A stretch of DNA of 64,000 nucleotides from contig NZ_CP034951.1 of the NCBI RefSeq assembly GCF_004022485.1, positions 1,302,001 through 1,366,000 of the forward strand, in the 5' to 3' direction. The stretch comes from Aequorivita sp. H23M31 (GTDB lineage Bacteria; Bacteroidota; Bacteroidia; Flavobacteriales; Flavobacteriaceae). A model generated the notes under the pieces. It was not told the DNA's origin and searched no databases. It saw only the letters and a program-made list of their open reading frames with translations. The position numbers and the translations under genes are program-made. Position 1 is the stretch's first letter, and each line of letters begins with the position of its first letter. Positions 57,155 to 64,000 of this stretch are shown here, piece by piece.

Positions 57155-57805
57155 TCAATTTGAATTGTTGGCCTCTTCTATGCTATTATAGAACTTCAAG
57201 TCCTTTCCCAATTTTAAGGACATTGCATTTCTAAATATTTTGTTTTTAAAATATGTCGATTCCTCTTTATGGACAGATTTATTGGTATGTGGAAATTTTG
57301 AAAAATCGAAGTTTAGGCCACAAGAAATGAGAATGGTTTCTAAATCCTCCGAGAGGTTCTCGAAAATTCCAATCTTATCAACAATCAGATTTCCCTTTTC
57401 CCCTACAAAATAAATCCGATTAGCTCGATAGGGATAAATCAGGGCCCAAGGTTTAAAGGGCATAATCTGGGTGAATTTTATTTGAAGTTTTTGAATCAGA
57501 GGCCTATCTCTGTCAACATTTTTCCAAGGTTTTGCTCCTTTTTTTAAAAAAAAGTAACTTGACACCACCCTAGAATATGGATTACGCACAAAACCTATTA
57601 CAGTATAATCGTCATAGTGTTTTCCTAACACGGCCTTTATTTCCAATGCGGTGCTATGCCCTTTAAACTTATATTGCTTGCCGTCTATTTCGACGCCATT
57701 TTTAGTGGCGGTCTCGTCGCTATCCATCAAAAATTTCTCGACGGAAGTTGTGCCTGTTTTGTCAACAGCCACATAAATGTATTTATGAACTTTAGAAATA
57801 ACCAT
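57155..57805 (-). CDS. sulfotransferase-2 family protein
   Basis: 216 residues. PAPS-binding motifs: VDKTGTTS (15-21 region) for the 5'-phosphosulfate and 'VIGFVRNPYSRVVSSYFFL' (RNPYSR, 74-79) for the 3'-phosphate, as in carbohydrate sulfotransferases of the Sulfotransfer_2 group. The C-terminus contains 'FPHTNKSVHKEES' typical of the family. It probably transfers sulfate to a sugar of the EPS. It lies 19 bp upstream of the GT4 gene at 56044. Confidence 0.88.
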   Translation of the reverse strand: MVISKVHKYIYVAVDKTGTTSVEKFLMDSDETATKNGVEIDGKQYKFKGHSTALEIKAVLGKHYDDYTVIGFVRNPYSRVVSSYFFLKKGAKPWKNVDRDRPLIQKLQIKFTQIMPFKPWALIYPYRANRIYFVGEKGNLIVDKIGIFENLSEDLETILISCGLNFDFSKFPHTNKSVHKEESTYFKNKIFRNAMSLKLGKDLKFYNSIEEANNSN

Positions 57806-57929
57806 ATGGATTAAATTTTACTTATAGAAAGAATATAAATTGTAAATTGCTTTTTAGAGATTTTTTAGAGAAAAGACTTATAAATTTTCTCCGCATTTTT
57901 ATATGCCGGAATTTTATGCAACTTTTCTT

Positions 57930-58538
57930 TTAAAGTTCTTTTAAGTCTTTCTTTTCAGGATTTGGCTTTGAAGATCCAAAAGTTTCGGTTGCGCCCCTAT
58001 AAGAATTAATTGCTTTTTCCATTTGGGCCGAACCAATTTCCAGCTCATTTTGATATACTTTATTATTTATGTCAGCAATAAATTGCTTGGGATTTCTAAC
58101 TAAATCCCGGAATTCTATAATTTCCAGTTTGTTCTTTTTTTGTTGAACATATTTATAATATTCCACATATTGGTTTGTTAGTTTTTTTAAAAGTTTCGTA
58201 TTAATTTCTTTTGGGATGGGCTTACGCTTAAAGGAATACCATTTTAGATAATAGGAGGTAATTGCCTCTTCAGGTTCTCGTATTAAAATGAATGCCGGAA
58301 TATTTTTTCTTAATGAAACCTTTATAGGGGCAATGGCATGAAAATGATGAATAAACACATCTTTTCCAAAAATATTCTTTACTAGGCTGGTTGCAAAAGT
58401 ATTTCCCGACCTAGGATAGCCGTCGAGCGAAAATTTCGTTTTTTGACTAAAGTAATCGATTTTAAGACCCCTATTTTTTCTAACAAGGTGGTACCAGATA
58501 TAAAATAAAAAAGGGCTTGATTCTATTATTTTCCTCAT
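57930..58538 (-). CDS. sulfotransferase-like protein, C-terminus likely frameshifted
   Basis: 202 residues as read. YPRSGNTFATSLVKN (PRSGNTF, 42-48) is the PAPS loop and 'FILIREPEEAITSYYLKW' the 3'-phosphate region; 'LEIIEFRDLVRNPKQFI' also fits. The frame ends at 57930 after '..KPNPEKKDLKEL'. In the next frame the sequence continues protein-like ('TLKEKLHKIPAYKNAEKIYKSFL') to a stop at 57865, the usual helical end of such enzymes; one extra A in the A-rich 'GAAAAGAAAG' would join them (about 224 residues). The cause may be a base-call error or a real lesion. Confidence 0.75.
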   Translation of the reverse strand: MRKIIESSPFLFYIWYHLVRKNRGLKIDYFSQKTKFSLDGYPRSGNTFATSLVKNIFGKDVFIHHFHAIAPIKVSLRKNIPAFILIREPEEAITSYYLKWYSFKRKPIPKEINTKLLKKLTNQYVEYYKYVQQKKNKLEIIEFRDLVRNPKQFIADINNKVYQNELEIGSAQMEKAINSYRGATETFGSSKPNPEKKDLKEL

Positions 58539-58576
58539 TATAATTCTAATTAATTTTTAATATCTATTCTATCTGA

Positions 58577-59449
58577 TTAAGCCCAAAATGGAAATATCCT
58601 ATCAAATAAGGAAGCTACTCTCAGTTGTTTTTTGGTAAGACGGTCATAATTTAATCCTAGGTTTTTGTCCACCACTATATCTTTTTTCAACCGCAATGCA
58701 TTTCCAGCTAACATATGCTCCGCAAAAAATTTCTGATTCAATGTTGAAATGTCCATTTTGGGATGAATTTCTCCAATCGATTGAACATTTACTATGAATT
58801 TAGTGTATTTGAGTCTAATGGAAGGCACTCCTAAAGTGAAAATCTCGGTTATCAGATTAATATAAAACCAATCCAATAAAGTTTTCGAGGTGCGCCGTAC
58901 TGGCGAGTCAGCTTCTCGGCCCATCCTTAAATCCTTTTTAGATGACTTTTTTGCAGAGTTCAAAACACCTTTGGCATTTCGACATAGATGAATAACTTTT
59001 AGTTTGGCAAATTTATTGAGCATCGCAATACGTTGTGGATATTTAGAGGAATCTACTATTACGCTTTTTCCAGTAACCTTTTTGATGGCTTCAAATAATA
59101 AATGGGTAGCTTCACAATAATTCTTAAAATCGCGAGAAGGATTTAGTTTATAGAACAACACGATTGGAGTAGCCTTATTTCGCTCGAAGTTTTGGATTAA
59201 CCTTCTATATTCCTCCAAAGTGATGGGAGATTTCTCCGACCAATTCTTCATCACTTTTGACCAGACCTCACACTCGCCTATCAACTGCCCGCAAGAACAA
59301 TATTCTTCAAATATGGAATTTCGGGTAATCTTGGTGAGTTCTCCGGCACTAAAGATATCTGTGCTTGCGCCCAAAATAATATCCAAAAGGGTAGAACCCG
59401 AGTGGCCATTACCAGCTATATAAATTACCGAAATATTTTTTATCTTCAT
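58577..59449 (-). CDS. sulfotransferase family protein
   Basis: 290 residues. The N-terminal 'IYIAGNGHSGSTLLDIILGA' holds the PAPS 5'-phosphosulfate loop (GHSGST, 15-20). 'VIVDSSKYPQRIAML' and 'LKVIHLCRNAKGVLNSAKKSS' are the following strand and 3'-phosphate-binding region of the Sulfotransfer_3-like group. A Cys-rich 'CSCGQLIGECEVW' segment near residue 52 is also a feature of this subgroup. One of three consecutive sulfotransferase genes. Confidence 0.85.
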   Translation of the reverse strand: MKIKNISVIYIAGNGHSGSTLLDIILGASTDIFSAGELTKITRNSIFEEYCSCGQLIGECEVWSKVMKNWSEKSPITLEEYRRLIQNFERNKATPIVLFYKLNPSRDFKNYCEATHLLFEAIKKVTGKSVIVDSSKYPQRIAMLNKFAKLKVIHLCRNAKGVLNSAKKSSKKDLRMGREADSPVRRTSKTLLDWFYINLITEIFTLGVPSIRLKYTKFIVNVQSIGEIHPKMDISTLNQKFFAEHMLAGNALRLKKDIVVDKNLGLNYDRLTKKQLRVASLFDRIFPFWA

Positions 59450-59554
59450 TTTGGAATTTAGCGATTCGTTATTTTACATGTTCGACTGTCAGGCAGACAA
59501 ATTCATTCGGGCGGGCGGTCAGAGATTTGTTAATTATTAACCCTAAATAAGGTT

Positions 59555-60157
59555 TTAAATATGTTTAATTATTCGTTTGATATCCACTTTCCCTATCTCT
59601 TTGGCGGGAACCCCACCTAATACCATGCCTTCGTTAAAAAAGGTTTTCTCCACGGCAGCGTTCGCTGCAATGGCACAATTATTAGGAATCAATATTTCTC
59701 CATAGATTTTTGCTCCTGGTCCAATGTACACATTATCTCCAATAATTGGCGCCCCCTCCTTTCCACCTGAAGTCCCAATATTTACACAAGCGTGGATCCT
59801 GCAATTTTTCCCAATCCTGACTGCATCATTTATTATGATAGTACCGTAATGGAGGATAGCCAAACCTGGACCAAAAACATTTTCAGGAATTGAAAATCCC
59901 AATTCTAAAGATTTACTTTTAAACCTCCTCTTAATGATGATATAGCTTACTTTTCCAATAAAGGATTGTTTGCTTTTAACATTTTTATAATATTCAGATT
60001 TTCTCAATAAACGTTGAAATTTCCAAATTAAATCTATTTTCAAATATTCCTTTACGCCGTGAAAAAACGAATATTCAGGTTTGCCCAGAGCTATTCTGTC
60101 AGCATTCAAATAATATAAATAATCTTTTTTGGAATTAATCATTTTTATTAAAAACAA
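59555..60157 (-). CDS. serine-acetyltransferase-like hexapeptide acyltransferase
   Basis: 200 residues; M6 may be the true start. The C-terminal left-handed beta-helix repeats run from 'FGPGLAILHYGTIIINDAVRIGKNCRIHACVNIGTSGG' to 'IIGDNVYIGPGAKIYGEILIPNNCAIAANAAVEKTF' and end 'VLGGVPAKEIG', as in CysE-type acetyltransferases. In this position it more likely acetylates a sugar of the EPS than serine. The helical N-terminal part is shorter than in housekeeping CysE. Confidence 0.85.
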   Translation of the reverse strand: MFLIKMINSKKDYLYYLNADRIALGKPEYSFFHGVKEYLKIDLIWKFQRLLRKSEYYKNVKSKQSFIGKVSYIIIKRRFKSKSLELGFSIPENVFGPGLAILHYGTIIINDAVRIGKNCRIHACVNIGTSGGKEGAPIIGDNVYIGPGAKIYGEILIPNNCAIAANAAVEKTFFNEGMVLGGVPAKEIGKVDIKRIIKHI

Positions 60158-60418
60158 AACTTTACTTGCAGAGCATTATTTTCAATCCCATTTTTATCTA
60201 AGTTCAGACTACGGTAGATCCGTATTAATCTTTATAAAACCTATATTCTTTGCAATGATAAGAACTTTAATAATCTTAACGCCTAAAAAAATCATAGATT
60301 TCCGAATGTTAAAACTAAAAGCTAATCAAATATTTTGAATGTTTCAATAGGATTTTTAGAATCGATGAAGGATAGCAATATAGATGATTTTGGACTCCCC
60401 AATCTACTAAAAACCTCT

Positions 60419-61549
60419 TTAGTGTTCTTCATTCATAACATCGACTAATTCATCACTTGATAAAAATTCGACCTCTGGCCATTTTTTTATAATTTGATAG
60501 AGCAAATTTTTCAACATACTCAAGCTACGGATTCGGTTTTCTTTATCAATGCTTCCTACGTAATTCACCCGATGGCTGTTAATAATCGCTGGTTTGTGCC
60601 ATAGAAAGGAGTTGCCGATATCCTTTAAGCATTCACCAACGTTATCCATTCTTTTGGGCATTTGTGAAGGTTCCAACATAGCATTACGAACGGTGTATCT
60701 TTGTTGGTATTCATTTCTCTTTCCGGTATAGATTACTTTTGTTATTAGGGAAGCATTTTCTTGAGGTATTTTCTGTTTCCTCATACCTTGAATTCCAATT
60801 ACCCCACAATCGTGAAGACCCGAATTTAATTCTTCTGGATAGGTATAATTGCTAGGGATAAAAGTTTTGGACTTAAAACCAAAAATATCTTCAAACAATT
60901 GAAGTCCTTCCCGAATGTTTTCTCTGTAAAATTCCAACTGTTGAAGATCGTAACTTCCAAAAGCAGCTTGAATACTTATATTACTTTTTTCATAAAAAGT
61001 TTTAGGAATTCCCCAAAATCCCATCTGGAAAGCATCCAGAAGTGGTTTATTGCCCCTACTTAAATGGGCGAGCCAAGAGTGTACATGAACGTGTTCGCGG
61101 CCATGAAATTGAGGTTGTATTAGTTTTTCATCTATCCCCTGCTTCCAGAGTTTAAATACATTTTCATTCGGATAATATCGGTTTAAAGTCTCAGGAAATG
61201 GTTCATAAAAATATTCTGAATAATCTGATTTTCTAATCTCTTTGAAGATCGGGTTCGCCATAACCGTATTGAAAGTGAACTTGGGATGACGTCCATCCCT
61301 GCCCTTAAACATTCTCAATATTTCAAATAGCGCATTTAAGTCCTCCGTATTGGCCAAGGTGTCATATTTGCAATAAGGACTGGAATCGATATTATATCCC
61401 AAATTTTTATAGGCATCATAAACATCTTTGTTAGGCATTCTTATACTTCCCCAATCATCACTTTCAATAACTACTATTTTGCGACTAGTACGCCAACCCC
61501 ACACATTTGTTATATTTCTGCTCAATATGGGTTTAATCTGGTGAATCAT
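60419..61549 (-). CDS. polysaccharide-deacetylase-like protein, full-length paralogue
   Basis: 376 residues, cytosolic, no signal peptide. Conserved blocks shared with two paralogues in this window: 'KIVVIESDDWGSIRMPN' (DDW, 31-33), 'YCKYDTLANTEDLNALFEIL', HGREH (H149, H153), 'YTVRNAMLEP', 'IINSHRVNYVGSIDKENR' (S325-H326-R327) and 'KKWPEVEFLSSDELV'. The acidic pair plus HxxxH recalls the metal site of NodB/CE4 deacetylases, but the TFDDG motif is altered. It may deacetylate a lipid-linked or nucleotide sugar. I know this protein type from flavobacterial EPS loci, without a proven function. Confidence 0.72.
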   Translation of the reverse strand: MIHQIKPILSRNITNVWGWRTSRKIVVIESDDWGSIRMPNKDVYDAYKNLGYNIDSSPYCKYDTLANTEDLNALFEILRMFKGRDGRHPKFTFNTVMANPIFKEIRKSDYSEYFYEPFPETLNRYYPNENVFKLWKQGIDEKLIQPQFHGREHVHVHSWLAHLSRGNKPLLDAFQMGFWGIPKTFYEKSNISIQAAFGSYDLQQLEFYRENIREGLQLFEDIFGFKSKTFIPSNYTYPEELNSGLHDCGVIGIQGMRKQKIPQENASLITKVIYTGKRNEYQQRYTVRNAMLEPSQMPKRMDNVGECLKDIGNSFLWHKPAIINSHRVNYVGSIDKENRIRSLSMLKNLLYQIIKKWPEVEFLSSDELVDVMNEEH

Positions 61550-61709
61550 TTGGTTCTAAATATCATTAAATATTGTCAATTGGAGAAACACATAAATTCA
61601 ATCATACCGACGGGCCAAATTCCATCTCTTTAGAGGCTTGTAATTAAGTATTGAGGATTTATTCATCTTAAAATAAAAATTTTTCATTCGCTAATTGGAA
61701 ACACAAAGT

Positions 61710-62837
61710 TCATACTTGAAACAGACTGTTGTATTTTTCCATGACAATCTCGTCACTAAAAATCTTACTTCTTTCTATTGCATTGTTTCTAAGAACTTCT
61801 ACAACGGCCGGCTCACTTATACACTTTGCCATCGCTTGGAAATATTGATTTTCATCTCGTTCGCACATAATTCCGAATTTTCCATTATCGATAAGCTCCC
61901 TACATCCTGGAACATTGGAAACAATTACCGCTTTTCCAAGAATTAAACTTTCACATAAAACAGTCGGCAAACCTTCAACTATAGACGACATTATAAATAC
62001 ATCTGCATTTTTTATCCACGGATATGGGTTCTTTTTAAAACCATGCAAGCTAACAAAGGCTTTTAGGTCTAAGTCGTTTATTAACTGCTCCAATTGATTT
62101 CTCAAGGCTCCATCTCCTAAAATATGGAGATGGAAATTATAACCTTTATTTTTCAATAGGGCGGAGGTTCTAATTAGCAAATCAAAACCCTTTACCGGAT
62201 TTAGACTTCCCACTGCTACAAATTGAATGCAATTTCTTTTCATTTCCTCTGGAATCCCCTCCCTCGATTTCTGAACAATATCAGGCACATTGATAGGGTT
62301 ATAAATTACCTCTACATCATATTGATCCCCAAACAATTCTATAAATTCTGATTTTGACTCCTTTGAAACACAAATAATCTTGTCCAACTTATCATAACGC
62401 TCACACATAGCAATTTTATATTTGCCCTTAATAAATTTGGATCTATTAGTATAAGACTTATAGCTACTATGCACTACTGCAATTTTTTTATTCAACTTTA
62501 ATTGTTTCCCAAATAATAACTCGGTAAATATCGAATCCAGAAAAGAAATACCCACATCGTAAGTTCCTCTAAATTTGTATCCTAAGAGCCAAAATAAATT
62601 TATATTAGTCCTCCTAAAGATCAAAGAAAGTCCTTGGATAATATAAGGGTTAATATTTGCATGTTTTTTATTGACATTGGCAGGAATACTATCCCATAAT
62701 TCCCCTTTTGCAATGACGGTCATTAAATCGATAGTGTACTCCTTAGAATCGAGGAGGTTAATTAAATTTATCAAAACCCTTTCGGCACCTCCACCCCACA
62801 TGGCAGGCACAATAAAGAGTAATTTCTTTTTTTCCAT
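61710..62837 (-). CDS. glycosyltransferase family 4
   Basis: 375 residues. N-terminal 'LLFIVPAMWGGGAERVLINLINLL'; C-domain 'CIQFVAVGSLNPVKGFDLLIRTSALLKNKG', 'LHILGDGALRNQLEQLI', 'NADVFIMSSIVEGLPTVLCESLILGKAVIVSNVPGCRELI' and 'DNGKFGIMCE'. These are the standard GT4 donor-binding blocks. It probably adds a sugar to the repeat unit; donor unknown. Flanked on both sides by deacetylase-like paralogues. Confidence 0.92.
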   Translation of the reverse strand: MEKKKLLFIVPAMWGGGAERVLINLINLLDSKEYTIDLMTVIAKGELWDSIPANVNKKHANINPYIIQGLSLIFRRTNINLFWLLGYKFRGTYDVGISFLDSIFTELLFGKQLKLNKKIAVVHSSYKSYTNRSKFIKGKYKIAMCERYDKLDKIICVSKESKSEFIELFGDQYDVEVIYNPINVPDIVQKSREGIPEEMKRNCIQFVAVGSLNPVKGFDLLIRTSALLKNKGYNFHLHILGDGALRNQLEQLINDLDLKAFVSLHGFKKNPYPWIKNADVFIMSSIVEGLPTVLCESLILGKAVIVSNVPGCRELIDNGKFGIMCERDENQYFQAMAKCISEPAVVEVLRNNAIERSKIFSDEIVMEKYNSLFQV

Positions 62838-63147
62838 ATTGAAGAATATTAACTAAATCAAACGGTTTTTTGCGTTAATAAAAAATTAAAAACGGGAGAT
62901 TCACTCGTTTCACAACTATATTATAGTAACCAAATAACGCCTTGAGGGAATTCCTGTTTTAAATACCAAGTAAGTGCTAAAGCCTGGGATTGGCATTCTT
63001 CGGAAACTATTATTAATTTAATTTGGTAACCGAAGCCAAAGGTACATTCAAGTCGACATAAAACCTCAATTTAATTACAAAGAATTAAATTTTTTGGTCC
63101 GATCCTTTCAAGTTTTTATAATTTTCGACAACCTTAAAAATGACCAA
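62838..63147. other. 310-bp intergenic region, nothing recognised
   Basis: AT-rich spacer upstream of the GT4 gene at 61710, after the deacetylase-like gene. No hairpin or repeat stands out; it may hold a promoter. Confidence 0.6.
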
Positions 63148-64000
63148 TTATTTCTGGTCTGAAATTATTGATCCCAATATATCGGAACTCATAAATTCCA
63201 CATCTGGCCAACGTTTGACAATTTCTTCTAAAAGTGTTTTTAACAATTTCAAATTTTCTCTACGATTAACTGGATGTAAGGATCCGATGTAATTTACACG
63301 GTGAGAGCTAATAATTGCCGGTTTCCTATAAGCGAAGGAAAGTTCTATCTCTTTGAGAGCATTCTTAACTGCATTATGTGGACCAAATTCAGTAGGTTCG
63401 AAATTACAATTTCTCACTAAAAAATATTGACCCAGTTTATTTCTTTGCCCTGTGTAATGGTATTTTTTTTTGAATTTAAAAGTTGCATTATCAACCGGTT
63501 CAATCTGCACGTAGGTTCCCTGAAGGTACCTTACTCCCTCTTCCTTTAAAAATTTTTCAAGAGATGAATGCCAAGTGTAGCAGGGAGCAATGAAGGATTG
63601 CGATTGAATTCCCCAAGTTTCTTTAAAAATTTGTTGAGCTTCTCTAATTAAATCGGGATAATTAAAAAAATCTCCAGTGAGAGTCTTATTTCCAAAAGCA
63701 TCAAGATTAAAACGTCGGCCGCTAACTATCCCTCTTTTATGCACTGAATACATTTTTTGTTTAAAAGCATCAATGGTTACAGGATCTCCATGTTGTAAGC
63801 GCTGGAACCACAGTCGTAAATTTATATGTTCTCGGCCATGTAATTGAGGCTGGAAAATATTTTTTGAAATGCCCTCTTTGAACAAGGATAAGACATTTTG
63901 AGAGTCGGTTTGTCTTTCTAGGGTTTTAGTGAAAGGTTCATAGTAATATTTTTCAAAGTTTTCCTTTTTAATTTTTTCAAAATCTGGATTTGCAACTATA
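63148..64000 (-). CDS. polysaccharide-deacetylase-like protein (5' end outside window)
   Basis: The frame is open to base 64000; the sequence upstream of an internal TTG at 63885 reads 'IVANPDFEKIKKENFEKYYYEPFTKTLER', matching the paralogues, so the gene continues beyond the window. About 284 residues are visible. Shared blocks: HGREHINLRLWF, 'SFIAPCYTWHSSLEKFLKEEGVRYLQGT', 'YFLVRNCNFEPTE', 'ISSHRVNYIGSLHPVNRREN' and 'KRWPDVEFMSSDI'. It differs from the 60419 copy in the specificity region between HGREH and YFLVRN. Third copy of this family in the locus. Confidence 0.75.
   Translation of the reverse strand, partial: IVANPDFEKIKKENFEKYYYEPFTKTLERQTDSQNVLSLFKEGISKNIFQPQLHGREHINLRLWFQRLQHGDPVTIDAFKQKMYSVHKRGIVSGRRFNLDAFGNKTLTGDFFNYPDLIREAQQIFKETWGIQSQSFIAPCYTWHSSLEKFLKEEGVRYLQGTYVQIEPVDNATFKFKKKYHYTGQRNKLGQYFLVRNCNFEPTEFGPHNAVKNALKEIELSFAYRKPAIISSHRVNYIGSLHPVNRRENLKLLKTLLEEIVKRWPDVEFMSSDILGSIISDQK

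Noticed and set aside
59555..60157. Housekeeping cysE for cysteine synthesis
   Set aside because: Shortened N-terminal domain and a position among sulfotransferases and glycosyltransferases favour a glycan acetyltransferase; cysteine genes are absent nearby.

Overview
The window looks like part of a marine Flavobacteriaceae (Bacteroidota) chromosome. It is AT-rich and start sites lack Shine-Dalgarno sequences. The gene set is typical of the group: gliding/type IX secretion (T9SS) C-terminal domains, PorP/SprF and PorE-like proteins, lipoprotein TlpA-type oxidoreductases, a SIMPL protein and a fucose/sulfotransferase-rich exopolysaccharide (EPS) locus. No tRNA, rRNA, CRISPR array, integrase or transposase was recognised.

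Region 1 (1-16.3 kb, + strand) is a surface-adhesin export module. It holds the 3' part of a giant repeat protein (nine 120-residue units, then fifteen 86-residue units), a 1160-aa DUF11-type secreted protein, a 414-aa protein carrying a gliding-motility/T9SS type B sorting domain, a PorP/SprF-family outer-membrane protein and a PorE-like TPR/PD40/OmpA protein. The last gene has its signal peptide split from the body by a frameshift in an A9 run.

Region 2 (16.3-33.4 kb) is mixed. Two tandem ~1230-aa lipoproteins fuse a calcineurin-like phosphoesterase domain, an unnamed middle domain and an Omp85-like barrel. One copy keeps all the metal-ligand motifs and the other has lost nearly all of them. 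Divergent from them is an HD-domain protein with a Pycsar-effector-like (PycTM/DUF5706) membrane module. Next come a GAF protein, a TlpA-like lipoprotein, a SIMPL protein, a rhomboid protease, an LpxL-like acyltransferase and an ABC-2 polysaccharide-export permease without its ATPase.

Region 3 (33.7-40.1 kb, - strand) encodes four secreted proteins that share a 'QVGI.T..P' motif just after the signal peptide. One ends in an S74 endosialidase-chaperone domain interrupted by an in-frame TAG. Two are paralogues that differ by a block of three CUB-like domains.

Region 4 (41.1-64 kb, - strand) is a large EPS/glycan locus. It contains GDP-mannose dehydratase and GDP-fucose synthase, four GT4 glycosyltransferases, an initiating sugar-phosphate transferase, two ATP-grasp proteins, a formyltransferase, an N-acetyl sugar amidotransferase, four sulfotransferases, a hexapeptide acetyltransferase, an MBOAT/SGNH-like O-acylation pair and three paralogous deacetylase-like proteins. 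Together they predict a fucose-containing, sulfated, acylated and possibly N-formylated polysaccharide. Two genes here also carry frameshifts at short A runs.

The most interesting items are the active/pseudo-enzyme pair with complementary motif decay (16.4-23.9 kb), the CUB insertion (38-39.3 kb), the translationally coupled ATP-grasp/phosphosugar-transferase/formyltransferase/ATP-grasp module (45.7-49 kb), and the HD-PycTM fusion.
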